From NCBI RefSeq assembly GCF_900110075.1, contig NZ_FOCJ01000004.1, positions 186,001 to 250,000 of the forward strand: DNA of 64,000 bases, read 5' to 3'. The stretch comes from Paenibacillus sp. OV219 (GTDB taxonomy: Bacteria > Bacillota > Bacilli > Paenibacillales > Paenibacillaceae). The notes beneath the pieces are model-generated. The model was not told the origin of the DNA and searched no databases. It worked only from the letters and a program-made list of their open reading frames with translations. Below, in pieces: positions 1 through 7,920 of this stretch (its first letter is position 1; each line of letters begins with the position of its first letter). A program made the translations under genes and the position numbers.

Positions 1-1061
1 ATGAGCGCTTCTTCGTTGATTTCGATGCCAAGCCCCGGACCTTGCGGGATCGCGACATGACCGTCGATGACTTCGAACGGCTTCTTCAGATAGCCTTCGC
101 CAAGGTCCCACTTCTCCGCCATCGACGGATGCTCTTGAATGAGGAAGTTCGGCGTGCACGCATCAAGCTGCAGGCAGGACGCGAGCGAGATCGGTCCGAG
201 CGGATTGTGCGGTGCGATGGACGCGTAGTAAGTCTCTGCCATGGCGGCGATTTTGCGGCCTTCGAAGATGCCGCCGGCATGGCACAGATCCGGCTGCACG
301 ATCGCGACCGCGCCTTTCTCCAGCGCTTCGCGGAAGCCCCAGCGCGTGAACAGCCGCTCGCCTGTCGCGATCGGAATGCTCGTCGATTGCGCGACGCGCA
401 GCAATTGATCGACATTCTCCGGCAAGCACGGCTCTTCGATGAACATCGGATAGTACGGCTCCAGCGCAGCCGCCAATCGAATTGCCATCGCCGGGCTGAC
501 GCGCCCGTGGAAGTCAATTGCAATATCGACACCGCTGCCAACCGCTTCGCGAGCAGCCGCGAACTTGTTCACTTGGCTCTCCACGAAGGCGAGCGAATCC
601 ACGTTGCGTACAGGCGCATCTACGCCGGTCTTGATCGCGTCAAAGCCCGCCGCGACCCGCTTCTTCGCGTTCTCCGCGAACTCCTCAGGCGTTGCGCCTC
701 CGCAGTGGCAGTACATGCGGATCTTATCGCGCACGCGGCCGCCGAGCATCTCATAGACAGGCAAGTTGTAGAACTTGCCTTTAATATCCCACAATGCTTG
801 CTCAATGCCGCTAATCGCGCTGACGAGCACAGGACCGCCGCGGTAGAACGTTCCACGGTACATGACCTGCCAGTGATGCTCAATGCGAAGCGGATCTTCG
901 CCAATCAGATAGCGCTTCAGCTCTTCAATAGCCGTCGCAACCGTCAAGGCTCGGCCTTCCACAATCGGCTCGCCCCAGCCCACAATCCCCTCGTCGGTCT
1001 CAATCTTCAGGAACAGCCAGCGAGGCTTGACATGGTAGAGCTTCATATCTGTTATTTTCAC
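1..1061 (-). CDS. dgoD: D-galactonate dehydratase-like enolase-superfamily protein (3' end cut by window)
   Basis: Enolase-superfamily acid-sugar dehydratase; DgoD converts D-galactonate to 2-keto-3-deoxygalactonate. I translated the minus strand from a GTG at 1061, which has AAGGAG nine bases upstream, and it stays open to the window edge (353 residues; DgoD is about 380, so roughly the last 30 are missing). The start VKITDMKLYHVKPRWLFLKI and the motifs IDFHGR, FIEEPC, ATGERLFTRWGF and APHNPLGP match the DgoD pattern, giving the metal ligands Asp, Glu, Glu and the catalytic histidines of DFH and APH. It is the last visible gene of a minus-strand operon behind a dehydrogenase and an ABC importer, which fits uptake then oxidation then dehydration of a sugar acid. 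Galactonate is the best guess; a related aldonate is possible. Confidence 0.8.
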   Translation of the reverse strand, partial: MKITDMKLYHVKPRWLFLKIETDEGIVGWGEPIVEGRALTVATAIEELKRYLIGEDPLRIEHHWQVMYRGTFYRGGPVLVSAISGIEQALWDIKGKFYNLPVYEMLGGRVRDKIRMYCHCGGATPEEFAENAKKRVAAGFDAIKTGVDAPVRNVDSLAFVESQVNKFAAAREAVGSGVDIAIDFHGRVSPAMAIRLAAALEPYYPMFIEEPCLPENVDQLLRVAQSTSIPIATGERLFTRWGFREALEKGAVAIVQPDLCHAGGIFEGRKIAAMAETYYASIAPHNPLGPISLASCLQLDACTPNFLIQEHPSMAEKWDLGEGYLKKPFEVIDGHVAIPQGPGLGIEINEEAL

Positions 1062-1111
1062 AATTCGAATCTCCTTTGCTTCGTAGACTTGGCCACCCAA
1101 ACCTTCGCCGT

Positions 1112-1888
1112 CTAGCCGTTATTCCCCTTCTCCGCCCATACCGGAAGCAGAGCGCCGCCATCCATATAGATCGTCGTTCCCGTCATATAGCCCGCGCTGC
1201 CCGAAGCTAGAAACACTGCCGCTTCGCCAACCTCCTGCGGTGTGCAGAACCGTCCCATCGGAATGCGCGAAGAGATATTCTCGATCATTTTCTGCACACG
1301 TTCACTTCCATCCGCCCAGCTATTCTTCGTGTAGCCAGGGGCAATACCGACGACCCGAATGCCGTGCGGAGCAAGGTCCAGCGCCATGTTCTTCGCCAGC
1401 TTGTTCACCGCAGCCTTCGATGCCGCGTACACGGTCGAGTTCGCCCAGTTGCCCTCCGCATGATTCGAGCTGATATGAATGATGACGCCCTGCGTACCCT
1501 GCTTCACCATCAAGCGAGCCGCATGCTGCGAGCAGAAATACAAGCCGCGAAAGTCGGTGTGAACCACCTCGTCGAACAGCTCTGGAGACGTCTCGAGGAA
1601 CGGCTTCATTCGCGTAATACCCGAATTGTTCACGAGGACGTCGAGCCGACCGAACCGGCTCTCCACCTGCTCGATAAGCGAAGCCACGTTGTCGAGGTCG
1701 GCAATGTTCGCTTGCACCGCTTCTGCCTTCACGCCAAGCCCACGCAGCTGCTGAACGACTTCCTCCGCCTGCTTGGCGCTCTTATTATAGTTGACACACA
1801 CGTCGTAGCCCGCGTTGGCAAAAGCATGCGCAATCCCTTTGCCAATGCCGCGCCCCGAACCGGTTACTAAAGCCACTTTACGTTCCAA
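1112..1888 (-). CDS. Short-chain dehydrogenase/reductase (SDR)
   Basis: Classical cytosolic SDR oxidoreductase of 258 residues. Visible: Rossmann motif TGSGRGIG (residues 9-16), NNSG (87-90), a catalytic serine at 140/141 and the YAASK motif (Tyr154, Lys158), then a C-terminal GGALLPVW tail typical of glucose-dehydrogenase and FabG-like members. The start is a TTG with AGGAGA seven bases upstream, ten bases after the permease stop. Between a sugar importer and a galactonate-type dehydratase it probably oxidises a sugar or sugar acid, but the substrate cannot be read from the sequence. Confidence 0.85.
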   Translation of the reverse strand: MERKVALVTGSGRGIGKGIAHAFANAGYDVCVNYNKSAKQAEEVVQQLRGLGVKAEAVQANIADLDNVASLIEQVESRFGRLDVLVNNSGITRMKPFLETSPELFDEVVHTDFRGLYFCSQHAARLMVKQGTQGVIIHISSNHAEGNWANSTVYAASKAAVNKLAKNMALDLAPHGIRVVGIAPGYTKNSWADGSERVQKMIENISSRIPMGRFCTPQEVGEAAVFLASGSAGYMTGTTIYMDGGALLPVWAEKGNNG

Positions 1889-1897
1889 AGCGATCTC

Positions 1898-3226
1898 CTA
1901 CCCTTTGAGCCCTGTGAAAGAAACGCCTTTCTCAATCAGCTTCTGACAGGACGTAATGATGAGCATAAGCGGAATCGTAGCGATAACGAGACTTGACATA
2001 ATAACGTTCGACCCTAGACTTCTCCGCTGCTGGAAGTCGTTCAGAGCAACGGTAAACGTCCATACGTCCTGCGTCCGAGCAACGACGAGCGGCCACAAGA
2101 ATTCATTCCATACCGCGATGAATGTCATAACCGCAACAACGGTGAAGATCGGCGCTGACATCGGCACAACGATGCGGTAGAAGATTTTGATCTCGCTTGC
2201 ACCGTCAATTCGACCTGCCTGCAAAAGTTCGCCGGGCAGCTGCTCGAAGAAGCCTTTGAACAGGAAGATGACGATTCCCCAAGCGGTATGCGGCAAAATA
2301 ATGCCCCACAGCGAATTGACCAAATGCAGCTTATCCATCGTGAGATAGAGCGGAACGAGAATCGCAATCTCCGGGATCATGATCGTCGCGACGAAGAAGA
2401 GCGTCAGCCAGCCGCTGAGGCTTTTGCGAACAAGATGTGCAAGTGCATAGCCCGCTGTGCCCCCTATAATGAGCTGCAATATAATCGTTACACCAGTAAC
2501 GATGACGCTGTTCAGCAAGAAGTGCGGGAAGCCGTACGAAGCTGTACTCGTCTTGCTTTCCGAGCCGCCGGTCATCTCCCATAGCACGATATAGTTGTCG
2601 AACAGCCGCTTCCAGTCGCTTACTTCACCGATAGTCAGCACCTTGCCCTTGACCACTTTGGACTCGGACAGCCATTTCAATGCATTGGTCGCCTGCTCAG
2701 GCAGCTCTGCGGCAACCGTCGTATCCCCGCTGTACTTGCCGCCGTCACCCTTGTAATCGAAGGTCGTTAGCTTGAGGTTATGAATTTTCTGCAGCTTGTT
2801 CTTCATAATCGCATGAGTAGCGATCATCGTCGGGACAATCTCAGATCGTCCCACCGTAAACTTATATGCAGGCATGGATGCTTTATAGACGACGACGCCA
2901 TCCTTAACGCCAGTAATCTTCATCGCACCGACAGCTTCGTTCTGCATTCGTTTCCAGGTGAACCAGATCGCTTCCATCGCATCTAGCTCATAATCTGCTT
3001 TTTTCAAATCCGTGCCGTCATAATTCAGCGTTACACTGACCGTCTTCGGCACCTCGGGAAGCCATGTCGGAGGAAACTTATAGATGGATATGTTGTCCTT
3101 CATCGACGAACTGATCATCCAGACCAGCGGCACAATCGACGATAGGATGAAAATAATAGCAACCGTGTAAGAGACGATCTTGACGGAGAGTCCGCCTTTC
3201 TCCTTAATACGTCCGCGTCCAGCCAT
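1898..3226 (-). CDS. Carbohydrate ABC transporter permease (MalG type) with large extracytoplasmic insertion
   Basis: Inner permease of a CUT1-type sugar importer. I start at the ATG at 3226 (442 residues), preceded by GGAAGGAGC, rather than the longer open frame reaching 3298, whose extra residues are a repetitive MREMREDLRELRDMRDL tract. The first membrane segment is near residues 15-37. It is followed by about 190 residues of soluble sequence before the remaining five or so segments; ordinary MalG-type permeases of about 280 residues lack this insertion. The EAA loop (LLQAGRIDGASEIKIF) that docks on the ATPase is intact. No ATPase gene is nearby, so a shared MsmX-like ATPase elsewhere is likely. 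Confidence 0.85.
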   Translation of the reverse strand: MAGRGRIKEKGGLSVKIVSYTVAIIFILSSIVPLVWMISSSMKDNISIYKFPPTWLPEVPKTVSVTLNYDGTDLKKADYELDAMEAIWFTWKRMQNEAVGAMKITGVKDGVVVYKASMPAYKFTVGRSEIVPTMIATHAIMKNKLQKIHNLKLTTFDYKGDGGKYSGDTTVAAELPEQATNALKWLSESKVVKGKVLTIGEVSDWKRLFDNYIVLWEMTGGSESKTSTASYGFPHFLLNSVIVTGVTIILQLIIGGTAGYALAHLVRKSLSGWLTLFFVATIMIPEIAILVPLYLTMDKLHLVNSLWGIILPHTAWGIVIFLFKGFFEQLPGELLQAGRIDGASEIKIFYRIVVPMSAPIFTVVAVMTFIAVWNEFLWPLVVARTQDVWTFTVALNDFQQRRSLGSNVIMSSLVIATIPLMLIITSCQKLIEKGVSFTGLKG

Positions 3227-3301
3227 GAGCTGCTCCTTCCTGCTTCGCAAATCTCGCATATCTCGTAATTCTCGCAAATCTTCTCGCATTTCACGCACAC
3301 G

Positions 3302-4213
3302 CTAATCCCGATTCGATATCTTAATCTGCACAAACGTAATAATTGCAATAATGGCGAACATGACGAATGAGATCGCGCCTGCCACCCCAAAGCGGAACTC
3401 TTTGAAGGAGCTGTTGAAGACGAGCATGGAGAGCGTCCGCGTGCTGTTCGCCGGACCGCCGCCTGTCATGATGTACATCGGGTCGAACGTTAAGAAGACG
3501 CCGGATATAAACGAAATAAATTGAATGCCAATAATGAATTTCAGGCTTGGGAATACGATCGAACGCATCCGGCGCCATGGACCTGCACCATCAATCTTTG
3601 CTGCTTCGATATTCTCGCTTGGAATGCCTTGCAGCGCAGAATAGTAGATGAGCATACCCATTCCTGTCGCGAATACGCCTGGCAGTACGATTGACCACTT
3701 TGCCGTAGCAGGATCATTCAACCATCCATAAGGACCAAGACCGATGAAGTGAAGCAGATAGTTCAGCAGGCCGTAATCCGGATTATAGAGCCACTTCCAC
3801 AGCAAGTAGCCGGCAACCGCTGGAACCGCCGTCGGCAGCAAATACAAGGAGCGGAGCGTCTTGCTCGCGAACTTGATCTCGTTCAGCAGCACCGCCTGTA
3901 CAATCGGCACCCAGAACGTAAGGACGAAATAAATAAAGAAGAACGCGAACGTGTTCTTGAGTGCATTCCAGAACTCGGTCGAATGAATCAAATACTTATA
4001 GTTATCCAGCCAGACGAACTTGCCTGGCGGGTTGATGACTTTGTAATCGAAGAAACCCATATAGACGGCTTGAATGAGCGGGTAGTACTTGAACAGCAAA
4101 AAACAAACAATCGCCGGAGTCAGGAAAGCGATCGATGTCCAGGAAATCTTAAACCTTGAACGGGTTCTGACCCGCACTTGCACCTGAGGCTGCTGCTCTA
4201 TAGCTGTTTTCAA
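3302..4213 (-). CDS. Sugar ABC transporter permease (MalF/UgpA type)
   Basis: 303-residue permease with about six hydrophobic segments, the first at residues 28-50 (SIAFLTPAIVCFLLF). The EAA loop (ENIEAAKIDGAGPWRRM) lies in the C-terminal half. It starts with TTG behind GGGAGGCG. It lies between the binding protein and the second permease, in the usual order, and the downstream permease follows within about 75 bases. Together they form the membrane channel of a CUT1 importer. Confidence 0.88.
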   Translation of the reverse strand: MKTAIEQQPQVQVRVRTRSRFKISWTSIAFLTPAIVCFLLFKYYPLIQAVYMGFFDYKVINPPGKFVWLDNYKYLIHSTEFWNALKNTFAFFFIYFVLTFWVPIVQAVLLNEIKFASKTLRSLYLLPTAVPAVAGYLLWKWLYNPDYGLLNYLLHFIGLGPYGWLNDPATAKWSIVLPGVFATGMGMLIYYSALQGIPSENIEAAKIDGAGPWRRMRSIVFPSLKFIIGIQFISFISGVFLTFDPMYIMTGGGPANSTRTLSMLVFNSSFKEFRFGVAGAISFVMFAIIAIITFVQIKISNRD

Positions 4214-4240
4214 CGTATTGACGCCTCCCTTCGAAATGGC

Positions 4241-4291
4241 AGGCGGAGCAGCGCAGCTAGCACCTAAAGTGCCCGCCGATCGACTCCGCCT
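4241..4291 (-). promoter_or_regulatory. Intercistronic stem-loop between binding protein and permease genes
   Basis: AGGCGGAG at 4241-4248 pairs with CTCCGCCT at 4284-4291. Inside is a smaller GCAC/GTGC hairpin. Such structures often let the binding-protein mRNA accumulate above the permease message by stabilising its 3' end or by partial termination. No long T tract follows, so full termination is not expected. The role is inferred from position. Confidence 0.4.
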
Positions 4292-4304
4292 TTGTTACGC
4301 TGCC

Positions 4305-5795
4305 TTATTTCTTCACGGATGCGTTATACGCATCGACAACTTCTTTTTGCGCTGCATCTTGCGCTTCTTGGAGGAGCTGCTTAGGATCTGATTTCTCATC
4401 TGTCAGCGCTTTTTGAACCGCTTTAACGACATATGGAGTCAGACGCTCTTTCAGGAAGTACTCGAGGTGCGTGTCGGAAGCCGCTTTGTTCACGGCTGCT
4501 ACAAGCTCAGGCGAGATGTCTTTCGCGAATTGCGAAGGATCAACGTCGCTGCGAACGGACAGCAGATTCGGGAACATACCGTTGTCTTGCTGGAATGTCA
4601 AAAATTTCTCAGCTACTTCTTTGGAATTCATGTAAGTGATGTATTTCCATGCTGCGTCCTGCTTCTCTTTGGAAGTCTTCGGATTGATGATCCAGTAAGC
4701 GCCGCCGATTTGGCCTGGGCCTTTGCCGCCAGGACCTACCGGATATGGAGCAAAGCCTACATCGTTCAAATCCATACCTTGCGCAACATAGTCGCCGAAG
4801 CCGCCGGATGCTGCATTCGACATGGCCGCTCGACCTTGGAAAATATCGTTCATATTATCCTGGTAGCTTTGGAGCACGTTGTTTTGTACGATTTTGTACT
4901 TCCACTTGAGATCTTTATAAAATTGCAGTGCTTGAACCGAAGGATCTTCTGTGAACGCCAATTGTACAGTACCGTCGTCATTCACATGCGTCAGGTCACC
5001 GCCTGCTTGCCATACATAATACTCAAACCACCAGTCCGCCCATTCCATACCAAGCAGCGTAATTCCGTACTGCTTCTTGGACGTATTCGTCAGCTTCTGG
5101 CCGAATTCAACCAGCTGATCCCAGGTCGCAGGAGGTGTATCACGGTCAAGTCCTGCTGCTTCGAACATCTTCTTGTTCCAGAACAAGCCGGTTACGTACA
5201 TATCGTGCGGAATGCCGTATACCTTGCCATCGATTGTACCTGCTTGCATCGAAGAAGCAATAAATTGATCTTTGTCCGCATAGCTATCCCAGTAAGGCGT
5301 CAAGTCAAGCGCAAGACCTTGGCCTACCCAGTCACCAATGATCGGGAAGTGAGCCGCGTGGTACGCATCCGGGCCGTTGCCGCCCGCCATCGCCGTTACG
5401 AATACTTCACGGTCGTTCGTGCCTTGCGGCATCAACTCGTGCTTGACTTTAATGCCCGGATTCGCCGTTTCAAAATCAGCAAACACTTCTTCTTTCACGG
5501 ATTTCATCGTATCGTCCGGATTCGGCTGATCCCATACTGTAATATCGACGTTACCACCGCTTGCAGCTGCGTTATCTGTAGTTGCTGTATTATCTGTTGT
5601 GTTGTTTGTCGTCGCATTCGTGTTCGAAGTGTCGTTCGTAGTTGCAGTATTGTCTGTCGTGCTGGTGTTGTTGCTTGTATTCGAGCTAGTATTGTTGTTA
5701 CCGCTATTGCTGCCCCCACAAGCTGAAACGATGAGCATTAAGACGAGAACAATTGCCAAGCTTGACCATGTTCTGAACTTCAACTTGTTCTTCAA
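4305..5795 (-). CDS. Extracellular sugar-binding lipoprotein of ABC importer
   Basis: Family 1 solute-binding protein of 496 residues. A lipoprotein signal with lipobox VSAC places Cys26 as the membrane anchor. Residues about 28-80 are an Asn/Thr/Ser-rich flexible tether before the globular domain begins near DITVWDQPN. It starts with TTG behind GGGAGG and is the first gene of the minus-strand operon, divergent from a YesM/YesN pair that probably controls it. The ligand is not readable; the downstream dehydrogenase and galactonate-type dehydratase suggest an oligosaccharide whose breakdown yields hexose or aldonic acid. Confidence 0.9.
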   Translation of the reverse strand: MKNKLKFRTWSSLAIVLVLMLIVSACGGSNSGNNNTSSNTSNNTSTTDNTATTNDTSNTNATTNNTTDNTATTDNAAASGGNVDITVWDQPNPDDTMKSVKEEVFADFETANPGIKVKHELMPQGTNDREVFVTAMAGGNGPDAYHAAHFPIIGDWVGQGLALDLTPYWDSYADKDQFIASSMQAGTIDGKVYGIPHDMYVTGLFWNKKMFEAAGLDRDTPPATWDQLVEFGQKLTNTSKKQYGITLLGMEWADWWFEYYVWQAGGDLTHVNDDGTVQLAFTEDPSVQALQFYKDLKWKYKIVQNNVLQSYQDNMNDIFQGRAAMSNAASGGFGDYVAQGMDLNDVGFAPYPVGPGGKGPGQIGGAYWIINPKTSKEKQDAAWKYITYMNSKEVAEKFLTFQQDNGMFPNLLSVRSDVDPSQFAKDISPELVAAVNKAASDTHLEYFLKERLTPYVVKAVQKALTDEKSDPKQLLQEAQDAAQKEVVDAYNASVKK

Positions 5796-5849
5796 TTGAC
5801 TGCCTCCCTCGAATGATTATCTGATTTACAACTCAAGTATAGGCTCAGT

Positions 5850-5863
5850 TGGTAGCGCTTTCT
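5850..5863 (-). promoter_or_regulatory. cre-like candidate site upstream of sugar ABC operon
   Basis: On the minus strand AGAAAGCGCTACCA matches 12 of 14 positions of the CcpA consensus TGWAANCGNTNWCA. It lies about 55 bases upstream of the binding-protein start, where a repressor would block transcription. A LacI-family operator would look similar. Confidence 0.35.
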
Positions 5864-5980
5864 ATGTAATATCTTAACATTCGATTAGCAATAATTTAAG
5901 CAACTTCTAGAATAAAGAACGCCTAAAGCGTAAACGGCTGGCACCGTCCTTCGGCGGTAAAGCTAACGTTTCGCGGTGAA

Positions 5981-6023
5981 ATATAAGACAGACGTATAAG
6001 GTGAGACTTATACGTTCTTATAT
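5981..6023 (+). promoter_or_regulatory. Long stem-loop upstream of the sensor kinase
   Basis: ACGTATAAG (5992-6000) and CTTATACGT (6007-6015) form a perfect 9-bp stem, extended by ATATAAGA (5981-5988) with TCTTATAT (6016-6023) across a 3-base bulge. It lies 85 bases before the kinase ATG. It could be an operator palindrome or a leader attenuator. Confidence 0.45.
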
Positions 6024-6108
6024 TTTAAAAAAAGGAAACCATCTGAATTTGTCGAATACAATCGCAAAGCAAAGGAAAGCGGTTACAGATGTTAGGGGGT
6101 TCCTTATC

Positions 6109-7920
6109 ATGCAGTTCCGCAATAAAATGATTCTCTCCTTCTTCATCGTCATCAGCCTCACGGCCATCATCATGGGCTACTCCTATTACCGCATCATGAG
6201 CCGCGAGCTTGAAGCTTCTACCCTGCAAGGCCTTGAGAAGATGACCGAGCAAACGGTCGATACGCTGAATCTCCATTTCAAGACGATCTCGAATACGGGC
6301 TACAGCTATTTCAGCGATACCTCGCTGCAGAAATTCCTCGACGGTCCCCCGAACTTCGACAATGAACAATATTTCCGCAATAAGCTTGTTTCCCAGAAGG
6401 TACAAAATCCGCTCATTTCCTTCATTTCGATTACCCGTTTGGACGGGACGCAATTATCCAGCTACTACTATTACAACCCGAGTGTCAAACAACTGCTGGA
6501 TCAGGAACAGGCGAAGCTAAATCAAAAGGCACTTCAAATGGATGGCTTCCCGTTCTGGTCCGTCTCGTATACGACCATCAGCACAACCGTGACTCCAGTC
6601 CAATCCGTCAGCTATATTCAACTGCTCAAACGCATTATGATGAATGCGCAGCGTCCGATCGGCTATATCAAGATTGATATGGACCCCGGCGTGCTTGACA
6701 AAATATTACTAGGCCTGCAAACCGACAACGGCAGCAAGTATTACATTGCAGACCGCGCCGGACGCATCATCTACACGCAAAATAAAGCGGATATTGGCAA
6801 GACCCTTGCAAGAAGTCCGCTGTTCGCTGCCTATAAGCAGGCGCAGAAGTCGAATGATTACGTTAATTTCCGATTTGAAAATGAGAGTAAAACGTTCATC
6901 GGCTATTATGAAAGACTGAACGCCGGCGACTGGATCATTATCGGCAGTGTTCCTCTGGGGCAAGTGCTGCAGAAGGTGGATACCTTTCGCAATACGCTCA
7001 TCATCGTCGCCATGATCAGCTTCCTCTCTGCGATGCTGCTCGCTTCGCTCATTGCCGCTGGTGTAACCCGCCCGCTGAAGGAGCTCAACAAGAAGATGAA
7101 GCAGGTGGAAATGGGCGACTTCGGAGCTACGATTGAAGTGAAGGGCAATGACGAGCTGTCAACCATCCAGCATAGCTTTAACAAGATGACATCCGAGATC
7201 AGTACGCTCATCTCCAAAGTCTATGAGACGGAGCTGCTCAAGAAAGAGGCTGAGATCAAGGCGCTGCAAACGCAGATTAACCCGCATTTTCTCTACAATA
7301 CATTAAGCACAATCGACAGCATCTCCTCAATTGATGGGGATGAGCGAGTCTCGTATATTTGTATCGCGCTCGGGAGCATGCTTCGCTATAACCTGAACGG
7401 CGGCAGCCTCGCAACGGTGCAGGAAGAAGTTACGCATCTGGACCAGTATCTGTCCATCTATCGGATCCGTTTCGCCAAGCTGTTTGCCTATGAGATTGAT
7501 GTGGAGCCCGGCATTGAAGAGTTGATTTTGCCCAAGTTTCTTATTCAGCCTCTGGTTGAGAATGCGATTATTCATGGCCTGGAGCAGAAGGTCGGCTTCA
7601 AGTCGGTGCATGTCACGATTGGCAGTCTCGATGAAACTAGGCTGAAAATTATCGTGGAGGATAACGGAGTCGGTATGGACCCCGCCATGATCGAGCTCTT
7701 CCACCGCAAGCTGAGCAATACGAGCGATATCGTGTCCAGACAGTCCTCCTCCCGCACCATGATCGGACTTGCGAATGTATTTAGGCGGATTCAAATGTAC
7801 TACGACAGCGACCCGCGGGTTGAAATTGACAGTCAGCCGGGCGTTGGCACACGGATTTATTTTGTGCTGCCGAAGCAGACTGCAGGAGGGGATGAAGCGG
7901 ATGAAGGTTCTCATCGTTGA
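6109..7920 (+). CDS. Two-component sensor histidine kinase (YesM type)
   Basis: 603-residue membrane kinase starting at the ATG at 6109 with AGGGGG nine bases upstream. Order: first membrane helix (about residues 8-28), a large extracytoplasmic sensor region of the dCache type, second helix near residue 300, HAMP domain, and a HisKA_7-like helix with QINPHFLYNTL, where His393 is the predicted phosphorylation site. The ATPase motifs follow (QPLVENAIIHG N-box, EDNGVGMD G-box). The gene overlaps the next by 20 bases, so the pair is co-translated. It probably senses a sugar, directly or through the binding protein encoded divergently. Confidence 0.93.
   Translation: MQFRNKMILSFFIVISLTAIIMGYSYYRIMSRELEASTLQGLEKMTEQTVDTLNLHFKTISNTGYSYFSDTSLQKFLDGPPNFDNEQYFRNKLVSQKVQNPLISFISITRLDGTQLSSYYYYNPSVKQLLDQEQAKLNQKALQMDGFPFWSVSYTTISTTVTPVQSVSYIQLLKRIMMNAQRPIGYIKIDMDPGVLDKILLGLQTDNGSKYYIADRAGRIIYTQNKADIGKTLARSPLFAAYKQAQKSNDYVNFRFENESKTFIGYYERLNAGDWIIIGSVPLGQVLQKVDTFRNTLIIVAMISFLSAMLLASLIAAGVTRPLKELNKKMKQVEMGDFGATIEVKGNDELSTIQHSFNKMTSEISTLISKVYETELLKKEAEIKALQTQINPHFLYNTLSTIDSISSIDGDERVSYICIALGSMLRYNLNGGSLATVQEEVTHLDQYLSIYRIRFAKLFAYEIDVEPGIEELILPKFLIQPLVENAIIHGLEQKVGFKSVHVTIGSLDETRLKIIVEDNGVGMDPAMIELFHRKLSNTSDIVSRQSSSRTMIGLANVFRRIQMYYDSDPRVEIDSQPGVGTRIYFVLPKQTAGGDEADEGSHR

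Larger units (their letters stand above)
5796..6108. other. Divergent intergenic control region
   Basis: 313 bases between the binding-protein operon and the sensor kinase gene. It holds a cre-like site at 5850-5863 and a long stem-loop at 5981-6023, listed separately. I see no convincing small coding gene; the open frame from 6001 is an upstream extension of the kinase frame without its own ribosome binding site. Confidence 0.6.

Noticed and set aside
42-1115. 357-residue + strand open frame at the left edge
   Set aside because: It is antisense to the DgoD-like gene, which has family motifs and a ribosome binding site; the + frame is Arg/Ala-rich with no recognisable domain.
4413-5726. 437-residue + strand open frame
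   Set aside because: Fully antisense to the binding-protein gene; Cys/Arg-rich shadow without a start site.
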